Source: a virus. Taken from it: a DNA stretch of 38,884 nucleotides. Numbering within the stretch: the first letter of the stretch is position 1; each line of letters starts with the position of its first letter. The stretch lies in IMG/VR virus record IMGVR_UViG_3300046517_001040, positions 1 through 38,884 of that record; one strand, written 5' to 3'. The position numbers were made by a program, and so were the translations under genes. Of the stretch, positions 20,568-28,653 are shown in pieces. The notes below the pieces were generated by a model. The model was not told the origin of the DNA. It worked only from the letters and a program-made list of their open reading frames with translations, and made no database searches.

Positions 20568-22663
20568 CACACCATCTCAAGGTCGTAGCCGGTCGGGATT
20601 TTCAGGTCGGTGACCTGGATGTCGTAGTCGCTGGAAAACTCGCGGCCCATTGACTTGAGCTTGAATGTTGCCTTGGTCTCGACTTCCTTGAGCGCATTGT
20701 TGACCGCATCGGCTCGCGCCTTGACGGCATCTTGCCGCGCCTGGTCGGTCGCCGCACCGATCGGCGCATTCATCGGCGCGGCCACCCAAAACACGGTGTC
20801 GTAGATGTGAGCGCGCTGCGCGGCCGGCGGGTTCTCGACGACGAGCGGCGTGGCGATTACGTCCTGCGCCGTCAGCACCGACAGGAACTCGATCCCGTCG
20901 TCGTTCGGATCAGAGCTTGGCGGCGCATAGCCGACCGAGGTGTCGAACAGCACGGTGCGGCCGGTGAACTGTTGATAGTCGGCGCCGGTATAGTCGACGG
21001 TGGCATAGGTCGGATCGCCGCCCGATGCCACCGCCGAGCCGCCGCGGCCGATGGCGCAACCGATGCGGACCTCGCAATCGATCTTGCCGTCCGAGCCGTT
21101 GAGAGCCAGCGAATAGCCGACGATCTTGCCGAGCGCCTCGCCAACCCGCGGCTCGATCAGGAACGCATTTTTACGCAGCGTGATCTCTGGCATGCGCGAA
21201 AGTTTCGGCGCAAACGCGATTTCGACCACCCTGGCTCGCTGCAGCAGATGCGCCCGCGCCAGCGCGATCAAGTGCTCCAGGCTTTGGTTGCCGCGCTCGG
21301 TCGCGATGTAGGACCGCCGCCGCGGATCGCCGATCGGCACATAGGCATCGGTGCCCTCGCCGATGCTCTCGCTGAGGTTGACCGACTTGACATCATCGAT
21401 GCGCAGAGCCTCGCCATCCTCGGGATCGGTCAGGACATGCTGCACGTCGGCATAGAGCGAGAACGTCACGATCTCGGTGCATTGCCGGTTGGCCTTGTAG
21501 CCCGCCAGCAGCGTCGGGATGGTGTGGTTGAGCGGCAGAATGGCGGCCACGCCGGAATAGCTGCGGCTGTACGATGAGGTATAACGCTCCTGCCCTGCCC
21601 CCGCGCCCCCCTCGGACTCGCTTCCTGACCCGTCCCCTGAACTCTTCTTTTTGTTTTCGCTCCCTGAAAGAGTGACGCTGATCTTATCCTGCGTCACCAT
21701 CTCGGCGTAGTTGATCGAGCCCGGCGGAATGGCGATCGAACTGGTCGTCTCCGAATATGTGGTGGTGACGGTCGACGGCCCGAACCACGACGTGTCGGGA
21801 AACACCACCTTGTTGGTGCTGCCGCCGGTGTGGCTATGGACCTCAAGATCATAGGGTGAACTGGCGGTCGCCTCGGTGACCGACCAGCCGTCACCAATGC
21901 CGGCGCCTGCCTTCGGCCAGTTGTCGAAAGTGAAACTATAGGACGAGATGGCGCCGCGAACCGTATAGGCGGGATCGTTCGGCCAGTTTGAGATCAGGTA
22001 TTGGGTCAGGTCGACGTTGCCCTGCGCCTGTTGCGTCCAGGTATATTCGGCGCTGACATCGACGCGCGCTAATGGCCCGCTGGTCAGGTTGAGCGCGAGC
22101 CCATCATACAACACCTTGCCGTCTTCGCTCGCGCCGTCGAATTCGACCAGGCCGTCCTCGCCGTCGACCTCGTCGGAGACCGTCAGCACCAGCGTCTCGC
22201 GGTCGTAATGCCAGACCGCGCTATAGCCTTCCAGCACGACCTCGGGATCGGTGCGCCGCGCCTTGTCGATCACCACCTCGTCATAGTACGGCAGCACCCG
22301 CAGGCTATCGGCGAGCGCAGCCTTCTGGCTCACCAGATCGATCGGCCGCGCCACAAACTCCAATGTCACTAAGTCCTCAAACAGGCTGGTGGGAACGCCG
22401 ACCAAGCGACCGCGGAAGCGGATCAGGTCCGGCCCGCAATCGAGCGCGAACCAGCACCAGATCTTGCGGCCGGGACCGAGCAGGCCGATCGGGTTGCCGC
22501 CGTCGTTGTACGGTCGCCGCACGGCCACGGTGAGGCTCGCCGGATCGCCCTCGTCCTGCTTGAGCGTGAACGAGAACACAGCCTCGTCCCAGCGCATGTG
22601 TTCGGGCAGAAACTCGGTCTCGCCGGGATCGGTCCAGGCGAAATACGGCAGGCCAGCGGGCAT
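20567..22663 (-). CDS. Tail tip / baseplate-hub-like protein (698 aa)
   Basis: A large protein at the position of host-specificity (J-like) or distal-tail hub proteins, between the tape measure and the fibres. Its N-terminal 200 residues (YFAWTDPGETEFLPEHMRWD, then LTVAVRRPYNDGGNP and RFRGRLVGVPTSLFEDLVTL) are hub-like beta domains. A charged Ser/Gly-rich insert lies near 355-375 (KKKSSGDGSGSESEGG), and a helical C-terminus ends FSSDYDIQVTDLKIPTGYDL. The start MPAGLPYF overlaps the preceding TAA. The family assignment is by position and composition. Confidence 0.65.
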   Translation of the reverse strand: MPAGLPYFAWTDPGETEFLPEHMRWDEAVFSFTLKQDEGDPASLTVAVRRPYNDGGNPIGLLGPGRKIWCWFALDCGPDLIRFRGRLVGVPTSLFEDLVTLEFVARPIDLVSQKAALADSLRVLPYYDEVVIDKARRTDPEVVLEGYSAVWHYDRETLVLTVSDEVDGEDGLVEFDGASEDGKVLYDGLALNLTSGPLARVDVSAEYTWTQQAQGNVDLTQYLISNWPNDPAYTVRGAISSYSFTFDNWPKAGAGIGDGWSVTEATASSPYDLEVHSHTGGSTNKVVFPDTSWFGPSTVTTTYSETTSSIAIPPGSINYAEMVTQDKISVTLSGSENKKKSSGDGSGSESEGGAGAGQERYTSSYSRSYSGVAAILPLNHTIPTLLAGYKANRQCTEIVTFSLYADVQHVLTDPEDGEALRIDDVKSVNLSESIGEGTDAYVPIGDPRRRSYIATERGNQSLEHLIALARAHLLQRARVVEIAFAPKLSRMPEITLRKNAFLIEPRVGEALGKIVGYSLALNGSDGKIDCEVRIGCAIGRGGSAVASGGDPTYATVDYTGADYQQFTGRTVLFDTSVGYAPPSSDPNDDGIEFLSVLTAQDVIATPLVVENPPAAQRAHIYDTVFWVAAPMNAPIGAATDQARQDAVKARADAVNNALKEVETKATFKLKSMGREFSSDYDIQVTDLKIPTGYDLEMV

Positions 22664-23046
22664 TAACTGATCGCCCTTTGCTCGGCTTCCAGCGACCACG
22701 CCACTTCGGCCGCCCACTCGTCGCGCGAGGTGTTCCAGGCGGTGACCTTGGCCAGAATGGTCAACACGTCGCCGGCGCCATTGGCGGCGCCGAGGCCGGG
22801 AATGCAAGTGATGGTGACATCCATGCCGGGCCAGACATCGGTTAGCTCCGGCGCCTCATGGTCGGTGCAACTGATCGCAATCTTGTACTGGCGGAACTGC
22901 GCCACCGAGATGTCGGTGAGCTGGCCGCGGCAATCGCGCGCCACGTTCTTGGCCTGGTCGATCGGCGTCAGCGTCATCGTGATGCCCCTCACGGCGTATT
23001 GCGAGAAGTCAACGCCGTCGATCGCGAGCAGCGTATAGGCCGGCAT
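22663..23046 (-). CDS. Tail protein downstream of tape measure (127 aa)
   Basis: Short beta-rich protein, MPAYTLLAIDGVDFSQYAVR, then CRGQLTDISVAQFRQYKIAI, with two TAATG junctions linking it to the tape measure and the tail-tip gene. Position corresponds to the distal tail / Dit-like gene, though it is smaller than most Dit proteins. The ending RDEWAAEVAWSLEAEQRAIS is helical. Confidence 0.55.
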   Translation of the reverse strand: MPAYTLLAIDGVDFSQYAVRGITMTLTPIDQAKNVARDCRGQLTDISVAQFRQYKIAISCTDHEAPELTDVWPGMDVTITCIPGLGAANGAGDVLTILAKVTAWNTSRDEWAAEVAWSLEAEQRAIS

Positions 23047-25262
23047 TAGGAAAACCGGCTCGGCTTGCGGCCGCCCGAGCGCACTTGTGCCATCGCGGCG
23101 GCCTTGCGCAATTGCTCGACCACGCCGGACGAAGCGCGCAGCCCGGTGATCTCAGGCAGGCCGGGGAAGTTGATGGTGACGGCATTCATGCCCCCGCCGG
23201 CAAAGGCCGGAATGCCGACCGGACCCACCATGCCGCCGAGCGCAAAATGGCCCATGCCGCGCCGCAGGGTTTCCAGGAACGCCAAGACGCCCGGCTGCGC
23301 CACCGCCCGCGCCGGCACGATGTATTCGCCCCTGGACACCCAGGCGAGGTTAGAGTCGGAGGTGCCCGAGCCGCGCCCGCCAAGTAGGCCGCCGGCCGCG
23401 TGGCCCTCACCGCCGGCAGGAACCGGCGTGCCCGAACCGCCGCCAAACCCTAGCTTGGCCACCATCGCCTTCCATGCGTCGACGATCCACTGCCAGGCAT
23501 TGGCAACCGGCGTCGTTACGAAGTCGGTGATTAACTGCCTGCCGGTAGCGAGCGCGCTGGAAAACCCGCCCTGGATCATCCCGGTGAATGTGTCGACGAG
23601 CCACTGCCAGGCATTGGCGATCGGCGTTGTGACCCAGTCCGAAATTAGCTTCCCGCCTTCCGTTACTAGCCGCTCTAAGAACAGGCCGATGCCGGTGATG
23701 GACTGGCCGGCCCAAGTGCCGAGCTGGACAAACCCCGAGCCGATCTGGCCGACGATGGTATTAAAACCCTCGACGAGCCGGGCCGCCAAGGTAATGAACG
23801 CCGCTTCCACATCATCCAAGGCTTTGCTGAAGATCGCGCCAAGCCGTGCTACAGCTGAAGTTTGCATGGCCTGGTCGAGACGAATCTTTGCATTCTCGAC
23901 ATCCTGAATGCTGGTGGTCATGTCGTCGAAGGATTTGCTGGCCGCCGGGCCGATTAGCGCACCCGTTTGGCTGATCCGCTGGAACAGGTCCGGGATCTTG
24001 GTGGCCTCGCCGCCAAACCGGCGGACGCGGTCAACGTCAGTTTCCGAGAACCCGACGGTCGCCCCAAAGGCCAAGGCGTCTTTCAGCGTCGGAGCGTTGG
24101 CAATGATTTTCAGAAACTCTTGCCGGGCATCGCCGGTCGTGTCCTTGACCTCTTTCAGCCTGGCATTGAAGGCGGCGATCTTGGTCGCCGCCGTCGTTGC
24201 CTCGTCGAATTTGATCCCTTTCTGACCTTCCTGGATTTGCTTGATCAACGGGATGACTGTCGACAGTTTGTTGGCCTGGGCGGTGGCGCTTGCTTCAGCC
24301 GCCTTCTTGACCGTCTCTTCGGCTGCCGCCTGACTATTTGTTTCTGTCGTGAGTTGCCGTTTGATCTCAGCAATACGCTGCGCCGCCCGCCATTGCCCTT
24401 CCGGGTCTCCCGCTTGACCAGCGCTCAATCGCGCTTCTATCAGCGCCTTTTCTGCCTCAAGAGCGGCTTGTGTCGACGCCTTGATCTTGTCGCCGGCGTC
24501 GAAGTCCTTCAGGGTCTCGTCGAGCTTGATGACGGCAGAGCGGGCGGTTTCGGATTTGATGCCGATCTGCTCAAGTGCCGCCGAGCCCTTTTGCAAACTC
24601 TCGAACGATGTCCCAGCCGAGGTTTGCGCCAGCGTCTGCAGTTGGTGGTTGAGTTCTTCGTAGCCCTTAGCGGCCGCAGTCGCCGTCTTCTCTAAGATGG
24701 TCAAACCAACAGCAGCGGCAGCAACAGCGGTGCCGGCGACCGTTAATCCCACCGCCGTCGGGCCGATGATCTCGGCCAGAATGCCAAGCGCCTTGGTGGT
24801 GCTGTTGGCCTGGAAGGCCAGTTTGACGAGTGCCTTGGTGAGGCTTTCGTGTCTGGTGACCGCCAGGCCGATCTCGGCACCGACTTTCGCAATTTCGAGG
24901 CCGAGCTTGATCAGTTTGGCGGCGGTTTCTGCGGACTCCAGCGAAAGATTTGAATAGGATTTTGATGCCTCGTCGGCGGATGCCGCTGTTTGCCGCAACC
25001 CCTCGGCCGCGGTGGTGCTGGCTTCGGCGGCGTTGCCGATGCCCCCGGCCGCCTGGTCGCCGGCCTCGCCCGCTGCAGCCAGTCCCTCGGCCGCCGTCGT
25101 CGCCGCCTTGCCGGTGTCGGTGAACCCGCTGGCGCCCGCCTCGCTGGCCTGCTGAATTTTTGCGGCCGAGTCGGTGGCGGCCTGCGCCAATTGTTCAAGC
25201 GCCTTCCTGATCTCGTCGCCGCCCTCCAGGGTGATCTTCTGGCTTATGGTCTTGCCGGCCAT
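23046..25262 (-). CDS. Tape measure protein (738 aa)
   Basis: It sets tail length and passes into the host envelope at DNA entry. The first 130 residues are Ala/Glu/Thr-rich repeats (KALEQLAQAATDSAAKIQQA), followed by hydrophobic stretches near 175-210 (GPTAVGLTVAGTAVAAAAVG), long helical regions, then two near-repeats of NAWQWLVDTFTGMIQGGF type (about 560-625) and a Gly-rich C-terminus. 738 residues implies a tail of roughly 110 nm at 0.15 nm per residue. It follows the tail chaperones as expected. Confidence 0.85.
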   Translation of the reverse strand: MAGKTISQKITLEGGDEIRKALEQLAQAATDSAAKIQQASEAGASGFTDTGKAATTAAEGLAAAGEAGDQAAGGIGNAAEASTTAAEGLRQTAASADEASKSYSNLSLESAETAAKLIKLGLEIAKVGAEIGLAVTRHESLTKALVKLAFQANSTTKALGILAEIIGPTAVGLTVAGTAVAAAAVGLTILEKTATAAAKGYEELNHQLQTLAQTSAGTSFESLQKGSAALEQIGIKSETARSAVIKLDETLKDFDAGDKIKASTQAALEAEKALIEARLSAGQAGDPEGQWRAAQRIAEIKRQLTTETNSQAAAEETVKKAAEASATAQANKLSTVIPLIKQIQEGQKGIKFDEATTAATKIAAFNARLKEVKDTTGDARQEFLKIIANAPTLKDALAFGATVGFSETDVDRVRRFGGEATKIPDLFQRISQTGALIGPAASKSFDDMTTSIQDVENAKIRLDQAMQTSAVARLGAIFSKALDDVEAAFITLAARLVEGFNTIVGQIGSGFVQLGTWAGQSITGIGLFLERLVTEGGKLISDWVTTPIANAWQWLVDTFTGMIQGGFSSALATGRQLITDFVTTPVANAWQWIVDAWKAMVAKLGFGGGSGTPVPAGGEGHAAGGLLGGRGSGTSDSNLAWVSRGEYIVPARAVAQPGVLAFLETLRRGMGHFALGGMVGPVGIPAFAGGGMNAVTINFPGLPEITGLRASSGVVEQLRKAAAMAQVRSGGRKPSRFS

Positions 25263-25268
25263 CGATCG

Positions 25269-25808
25269 TCAGCCCTTGATCCGGTTGTCGTAGAATTCAC
25301 CCATGCGATCGGCCGCCTGAGCAAAGATGCGATAGAGATCGAACCGCTTACGGATGTTGACCTGGCTGACGCCGACGAACAGCGGCCCCAGTTCCCGCTT
25401 GGCGGCATCGAATAACAGCGGCGGCTTACCGGCCACGTTCACCGACACCAGTTTGCGGCCGTACTGGCGCGGCGAGTGGATGCCGGGCGGCAGGTTCCGC
25501 TCCAGTGGTAGCCACAGCAACGGCCGGCCGCTGATCGTGGCGCCGCGCTCGAACACACCCGCGAACGCAATGGTATGAAAGATCAAGGCCGCCGGATTGC
25601 CGGTGTCCTTGTTGGCATAGAATTTAGACTTGAGCGCCGCCGGCCAGCGCGCGGAAAACCCAGCCCCGGCGATGTTGGCCCGTCCCTGCCTGACCGCCAG
25701 GTCGGCGACGTCCTGCACCGCGCCGGCCTCGGCCGCCTCGATCTGGCTCTCGATGTCCTCGATCCATTCTTTCCAGGCCGCTTCCTGCGCCGAAAATGCC
25801 AGTTTCAC
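25269..25808 (-). CDS. DUF6441 family minor tail protein (179 aa)
   Basis: The pattern LADLAVRQGRANIAGAGFSA-like, FARWPAALKSKFYANKD, AALIFHTIAFAGVFERGATI and PLLWLPLERNLPPG fits DUF6441 phage proteins, found between chaperone and tape measure genes. The GTG at 25808 overlaps the preceding TGA as GTGA and has AAGGAG eight nt upstream, better than the GTG at 25817. The role is probably tail completion or minor tail. Confidence 0.7.
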   Translation of the reverse strand: MKLAFSAQEAAWKEWIEDIESQIEAAEAGAVQDVADLAVRQGRANIAGAGFSARWPAALKSKFYANKDTGNPAALIFHTIAFAGVFERGATISGRPLLWLPLERNLPPGIHSPRQYGRKLVSVNVAGKPPLLFDAAKRELGPLFVGVSQVNIRKRFDLYRIFAQAADRMGEFYDNRIKG

Positions 25809-25957
25809 CCTCCCCACTCCTTGATGGTCTTTTCGATCGCCTTGCCGTCGCCCTGCGCGCCGAGGGCGGTGACCGCCAGATCCTGTGCGCGCTCCATGCC
25901 GTCGAGCTGGGCGCCGAATTCGAGGTAGGCAGCAACCTGTCGCGGCGTCAGCGTCAT
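25805..25957 (-). CDS. Tail assembly chaperone, second part (50 aa; possibly a frameshift extension)
   Basis: ATG at 25957 overlaps the 154-aa chaperone stop as ATGA, and the product ends IEKTIKEWGG. However, the same frame is open and protein-like far upstream of this ATG (ALAEIGLAVTALVRRGFPP, then DHTMTLTPRQVAAYLEFG). This is the -1 frame relative to the upstream gene. That is the G/GT arrangement of tail chaperones, where a -1 ribosomal shift makes a fusion. So this may be translated both as the 50-residue piece and as the end of a longer fusion. It overlaps the DUF6441 start as GTGA. Confidence 0.6.
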   Translation of the reverse strand: MTLTPRQVAAYLEFGAQLDGMERAQDLAVTALGAQGDGKAIEKTIKEWGG

Positions 25958-26418
25958 TGTATGGTCGGGCGGGAAGCCGCGTCGGACGAGGGCGGTGACG
26001 GCGAGGCCGATTTCCGCAAGCGCACCTTGATCGTCTTTGCTCCTTCGCCCGCGCCGACGAGGCTCGTCAACTCCTCGACGAAGGAGCCTATCCCGTTTGG
26101 GAATGTCAGCCCGAAAATGGCCTTGAGGAATTTCAACTGGTGTTCGAGCAGTAATTTGGCCGCGGGTTGCTCGTAGGTTTCGTCGGCGAGATGCCCACAG
26201 CCGGCCGCGATGATCGGCCCGACCGCGGCGCCGCAGCCCCGGATCAGGCGCAGGACAAAGTCGCCGCCAGTACCGTCGAGCAGCGATCGCAACTCTGGAA
26301 ACCGAGCGACGATGGATGCGATGGCGTCGAGCGACAGGCCGCGCACCGTGATCCGCATGCCGTTGATTTTGACCACCTCGACCGCAGTCGAGGGAGCAAT
26401 ATCCAATAGGTCAGCCAT
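25954..26418 (-). CDS. Tail assembly chaperone, G-like (154 aa)
   Basis: Position between tail tube and tape measure, and the sequence (MADLLDIAPSTAVEVVKING, ALDAIASIVARF-like helices, LLEHQLKFLKAIFGLTF), match tail-chaperone proteins that bind the tape measure during tail polymerisation and are absent from the particle. The C-terminal 22 residues (KSASPSPPSSDAASRPTIQ) are low complexity, unlike a natural domain end, consistent with a zero-frame tail beyond a frameshift site. The start lies two nt after the tail-tube stop. Confidence 0.7.
   Translation of the reverse strand: MADLLDIAPSTAVEVVKINGMRITVRGLSLDAIASIVARFPELRSLLDGTGGDFVLRLIRGCGAAVGPIIAAGCGHLADETYEQPAAKLLLEHQLKFLKAIFGLTFPNGIGSFVEELTSLVGAGEGAKTIKVRLRKSASPSPPSSDAASRPTIQ
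26033..26101 (-). other. Candidate -1 ribosomal frameshift region of the tail chaperone
   Basis: CCCAAAC at 26101-26095 is a perfect X-XXY-YYZ heptamer in the chaperone's zero frame (Pro107-Asn108). About 60 nt downstream a GCA-AAG (26040-26035) offers an A-AAG slip. From there the -1 frame reads a convincing protein into the 50-aa chaperone ORF. The second site gives the more natural fusion; CCCAAAC alone would add an Arg-rich stretch. Confidence 0.5.
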
Positions 26419-26420
26419 GG

Positions 26421-26954
26421 TTACGGCCCTGCCGGCGGGACATCGTCGCGGATGGTCCAGACGCCGAAGTCGCCGGCGGTGCCCTTCATCACCTCGGCTT
26501 CTAGTTCGATCGTCGTGAAATCGTCGGCGTCGGTAATGAAACTGAAATCACCGGACGGCACGAACGAGACGGTTGCGTCAAAGTCGACCTGCTGGCCGAT
26601 GTCGTTGGTGCCGACCACCTTGATGTCGCCGATGAATTCGGCTTTCGACAGGCCGGATAGTGTAACCACGCCCGGCGTTGTGGCGTCCGTCGTGGCGAGC
26701 GCGAACATGGCGAGGTTTTCCCCGGTGATCTCGTCGAGCGTTAACTTGATCGTCGCCCCTATTTGCGTGATGGCAGTGAAATCCTTTGTCTTAATCCCTT
26801 CGCGACTGCTGAAATGTTCCTTCTTGGTCACCGCCGGCGTGTAGACGAACTTCGGCGCATTACCGAGGTCTACATAGTCGACGCCGCCGACCTCCTTGAA
26901 GCTGACGATGCCTTTGCCGATGTGATAGTTCTGAACGTCTGGTGACGTGGCCAT
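26421..26954 (-). CDS. Major tail tube protein (177 aa)
   Basis: MATSPDVQNYHIGKGIVSFK starts a beta-rich protein with PAVTKKEHFSSREGIKTKDF and ENLAMFALATTDATTPG segments typical of siphovirus tube proteins, which hexamerise into the tail tube. Size (177 aa) and place, after tail terminator and before the chaperones, are standard. The C-terminus EVMKGTAGDFGVWTIRDDVP is conserved in such proteins. Confidence 0.75.
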   Translation of the reverse strand: MATSPDVQNYHIGKGIVSFKEVGGVDYVDLGNAPKFVYTPAVTKKEHFSSREGIKTKDFTAITQIGATIKLTLDEITGENLAMFALATTDATTPGVVTLSGLSKAEFIGDIKVVGTNDIGQQVDFDATVSFVPSGDFSFITDADDFTTIELEAEVMKGTAGDFGVWTIRDDVPPAGP

Positions 26955-26957
26955 GGC

Positions 26958-27413
26958 CTATAGCTCCTCTATTTTCAGGGAATACTTGAACATGAACTGC
27001 GCACGCAGCGCCCCTTGCAGCGAGCGCCCCCAACCGAGATCGGTCTGGCAACCGAGATAGCGAATGGCGCCGTTGCCATTGCGCCCGGTCTTCACAATCT
27101 GCTCGTTGAGTTCGGTATCGGTGAGCACGCGGCGGATCAGTTCGCGCCGCAGCGTGGTGAGGTCGGAACCGACCTCGTCGGCCTGCTGTACGATGATGAT
27201 CTCGGGATGCATGCGAACCGGGTAGGGCCGATTGGATGGATGCGCTGAGAGATCGGAAGCGCCATCGGTTTCCTCGTCGCCGTCGAACACGCGGGCGGCC
27301 GGCAACTCCTCTTCCTCGATGCTGATGTTGTTACGCTGCGCCGAACGGATGTTCGGAATGCTGGTGACCACCTCGAGGAGCCGCGCGAGGATGTCCTCGC
27401 GCACGTCCCTCAT
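26958..27413 (-). CDS. Tail terminator / minor tail completion protein (151 aa)
   Basis: MRDVREDILARLLEVVTSIP, then a V-shaped beta region (YPVRMHPEIIIVQQADEVGS), DLTTLRRELIRRVL and a C-terminal FMFKYSLKIEEL strand agree with the tail terminator group that caps the tube. It overlaps the head-tail joining gene as ATGA. The family call is by position and secondary-structure pattern. Confidence 0.6.
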   Translation of the reverse strand: MRDVREDILARLLEVVTSIPNIRSAQRNNISIEEEELPAARVFDGDEETDGASDLSAHPSNRPYPVRMHPEIIIVQQADEVGSDLTTLRRELIRRVLTDTELNEQIVKTGRNGNGAIRYLGCQTDLGWGRSLQGALRAQFMFKYSLKIEEL

Positions 27414-27772
27414 CCGGGCGCGGCCTCTTTCAGCAGAAACCGCACCTCGCCCAGGTCCTCGCCCATCGGACTGCCGCGCAGTTCATACGACCGCACGATC
27501 CAGGTCCGGCCGTTGAAGGCGAGCACCGCATCCAGGTAGTCGTCGCGGACGATGCTGTGGCCCGACAATTCCGGAATACGGGCATAGGCGCCGGGGCCGA
27601 CGCTGTTCACGCTCGCGGCCTGTCCCGCGGTCGAAACCGGCAGCGCCTTCGGCCGGGTGTCGTCAATGACGGTGATGGCAAGATCGGCGCCGCCCGGCAC
27701 GGTCAGCACCGCCGGCACGCCGATCTCGGCATAAACCGGATCGAACAGCATGGCGCTATAGTCGATGGTCAT
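27410..27772 (-). CDS. Head-tail joining protein (120 aa)
   Basis: A small beta protein (DYSAMLFDPVYAEIGVPAVL, then IVRDDYLDAVLAFNGRTWIV) placed between a connector and the tail terminator, as for lambda FII-like stoppers. RTWIVRSYELRGSPMGEDLG followed by a strand to the end is typical of this protein class. Identification is mainly positional. Confidence 0.55.
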   Translation of the reverse strand: MTIDYSAMLFDPVYAEIGVPAVLTVPGGADLAITVIDDTRPKALPVSTAGQAASVNSVGPGAYARIPELSGHSIVRDDYLDAVLAFNGRTWIVRSYELRGSPMGEDLGEVRFLLKEAAPG

Positions 27773-27774
27773 CG

Positions 27775-28002
27775 CTAATGCACTGGCCCGATCAGGTGTA
27801 TCGTCGGAATGCCGATCAGGAGACTGACGATCATATACAGCGCGATGAGCGCCACGATGACCATGAATATCTTCTGCACCATCAGCGGCACCGGGAAGCC
27901 GATGGCTTCCATCAGCCAGAGCACGATGTAGCCAATCAAAACCAGGACCGCGACGACGATGGCTACGTTGATGATGCCGAGTAACAGGCCGGTCAGCGAC
28001 AT
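27775..28002 (-). CDS. Small two-span membrane protein among the head-tail genes (75 aa)
   Basis: Hydrophobic segments at about 5-30 (LLLGIINVAIVVAVLVLIGY) and 43-65 (KIFMVIVALIALYMIVSLLI) separated by a short loop, with few charges. It resembles small Thivi_2564-type membrane proteins and could be a holin. Its place between the adaptor and the joining protein is unusual for a lysis gene. Alternatives are an entry-blocking (superinfection) protein or a second holin. Confidence 0.55.
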   Translation of the reverse strand: MSLTGLLLGIINVAIVVAVLVLIGYIVLWLMEAIGFPVPLMVQKIFMVIVALIALYMIVSLLIGIPTIHLIGPVH

Positions 28003-28014
28003 GACGTGACCTCG

Positions 28015-28653
28015 CTAAACATAGAACCGCATGTATGCGTTGAGCAGGGAATTGACCGAGTCGAGCAACGGCGAGGCGAAACCCTTTTGGCCGAACACTT
28101 GCACCGGATCGAAATACTGCACGCGCGTGTCGCCGTGCGAGACCGAGCGCACACCGTTGAAGGCGCCCATGCGCGCCTGCATGCGCGCCGCCTGGATCAG
28201 CAGTATGGTCGCCTGCTTCAGCGCCGGCGGCGCCGCGTCCGGCAACTGATAGCCGCCGCTATAGGTCACGGTGACCGGTTCCGTCCAGGCGCCATCGATG
28301 CGCAGTTTGCCGGATGCGTTCTCGATCTCGTAACTGGCCGGATCGAGAGTAGTGCCGCGCGGCGACTCGACCGCGGTGAGGTCGGCATCGGCCACCGGGT
28401 AATGGGACAGGAACAGGCGCGGCGTATCGAATGGCGGCGTGTCGCCGCGCCAGGTTTCCGCCACGGTCTCGTAGGCGAACACGCGATTGCACATGGTGGC
28501 GACCACGTCGCTGTACTGGTCGATCCACAATTGTAGTTGCGCGTCCTCGGCGGTGTTGGTCGGCGGAATGTTGAGCAGAGTTTTCAACTCGGCCAGCGTC
28601 AGCAATGCGTAACTGTCGGCCGGCTGCAACACCTTTACCCAGACATCGGCCAT
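28015..28653 (-). CDS. Head-tail adaptor (gp6-like connector, 212 aa)
   Basis: LTLAELKTLLNIPPTNTAED, then AQLQLWIDQYSDVVATMCNR and the W-R-G segment ETWRGDTPPFDTPRLFLSHY are typical of HK97 gp6 / phage QLRG-type adaptors that form a ring below the portal. The C-terminal half (ALKQATILLIQAARMQARMG) continues the helical bundle. The start MADVWVK overlaps the collagen-like gene stop as TGATG. Confidence 0.75.
   Translation of the reverse strand: MADVWVKVLQPADSYALLTLAELKTLLNIPPTNTAEDAQLQLWIDQYSDVVATMCNRVFAYETVAETWRGDTPPFDTPRLFLSHYPVADADLTAVESPRGTTLDPASYEIENASGKLRIDGAWTEPVTVTYSGGYQLPDAAPPALKQATILLIQAARMQARMGAFNGVRSVSHGDTRVQYFDPVQVFGQKGFASPLLDSVNSLLNAYMRFYV

Noticed and set aside
20732-21577. Plus-strand frame opposite the tail-tip gene (281 codons).
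   Set aside because: Shadow frame of a GC-rich gene; no start signal and no recognisable motifs.
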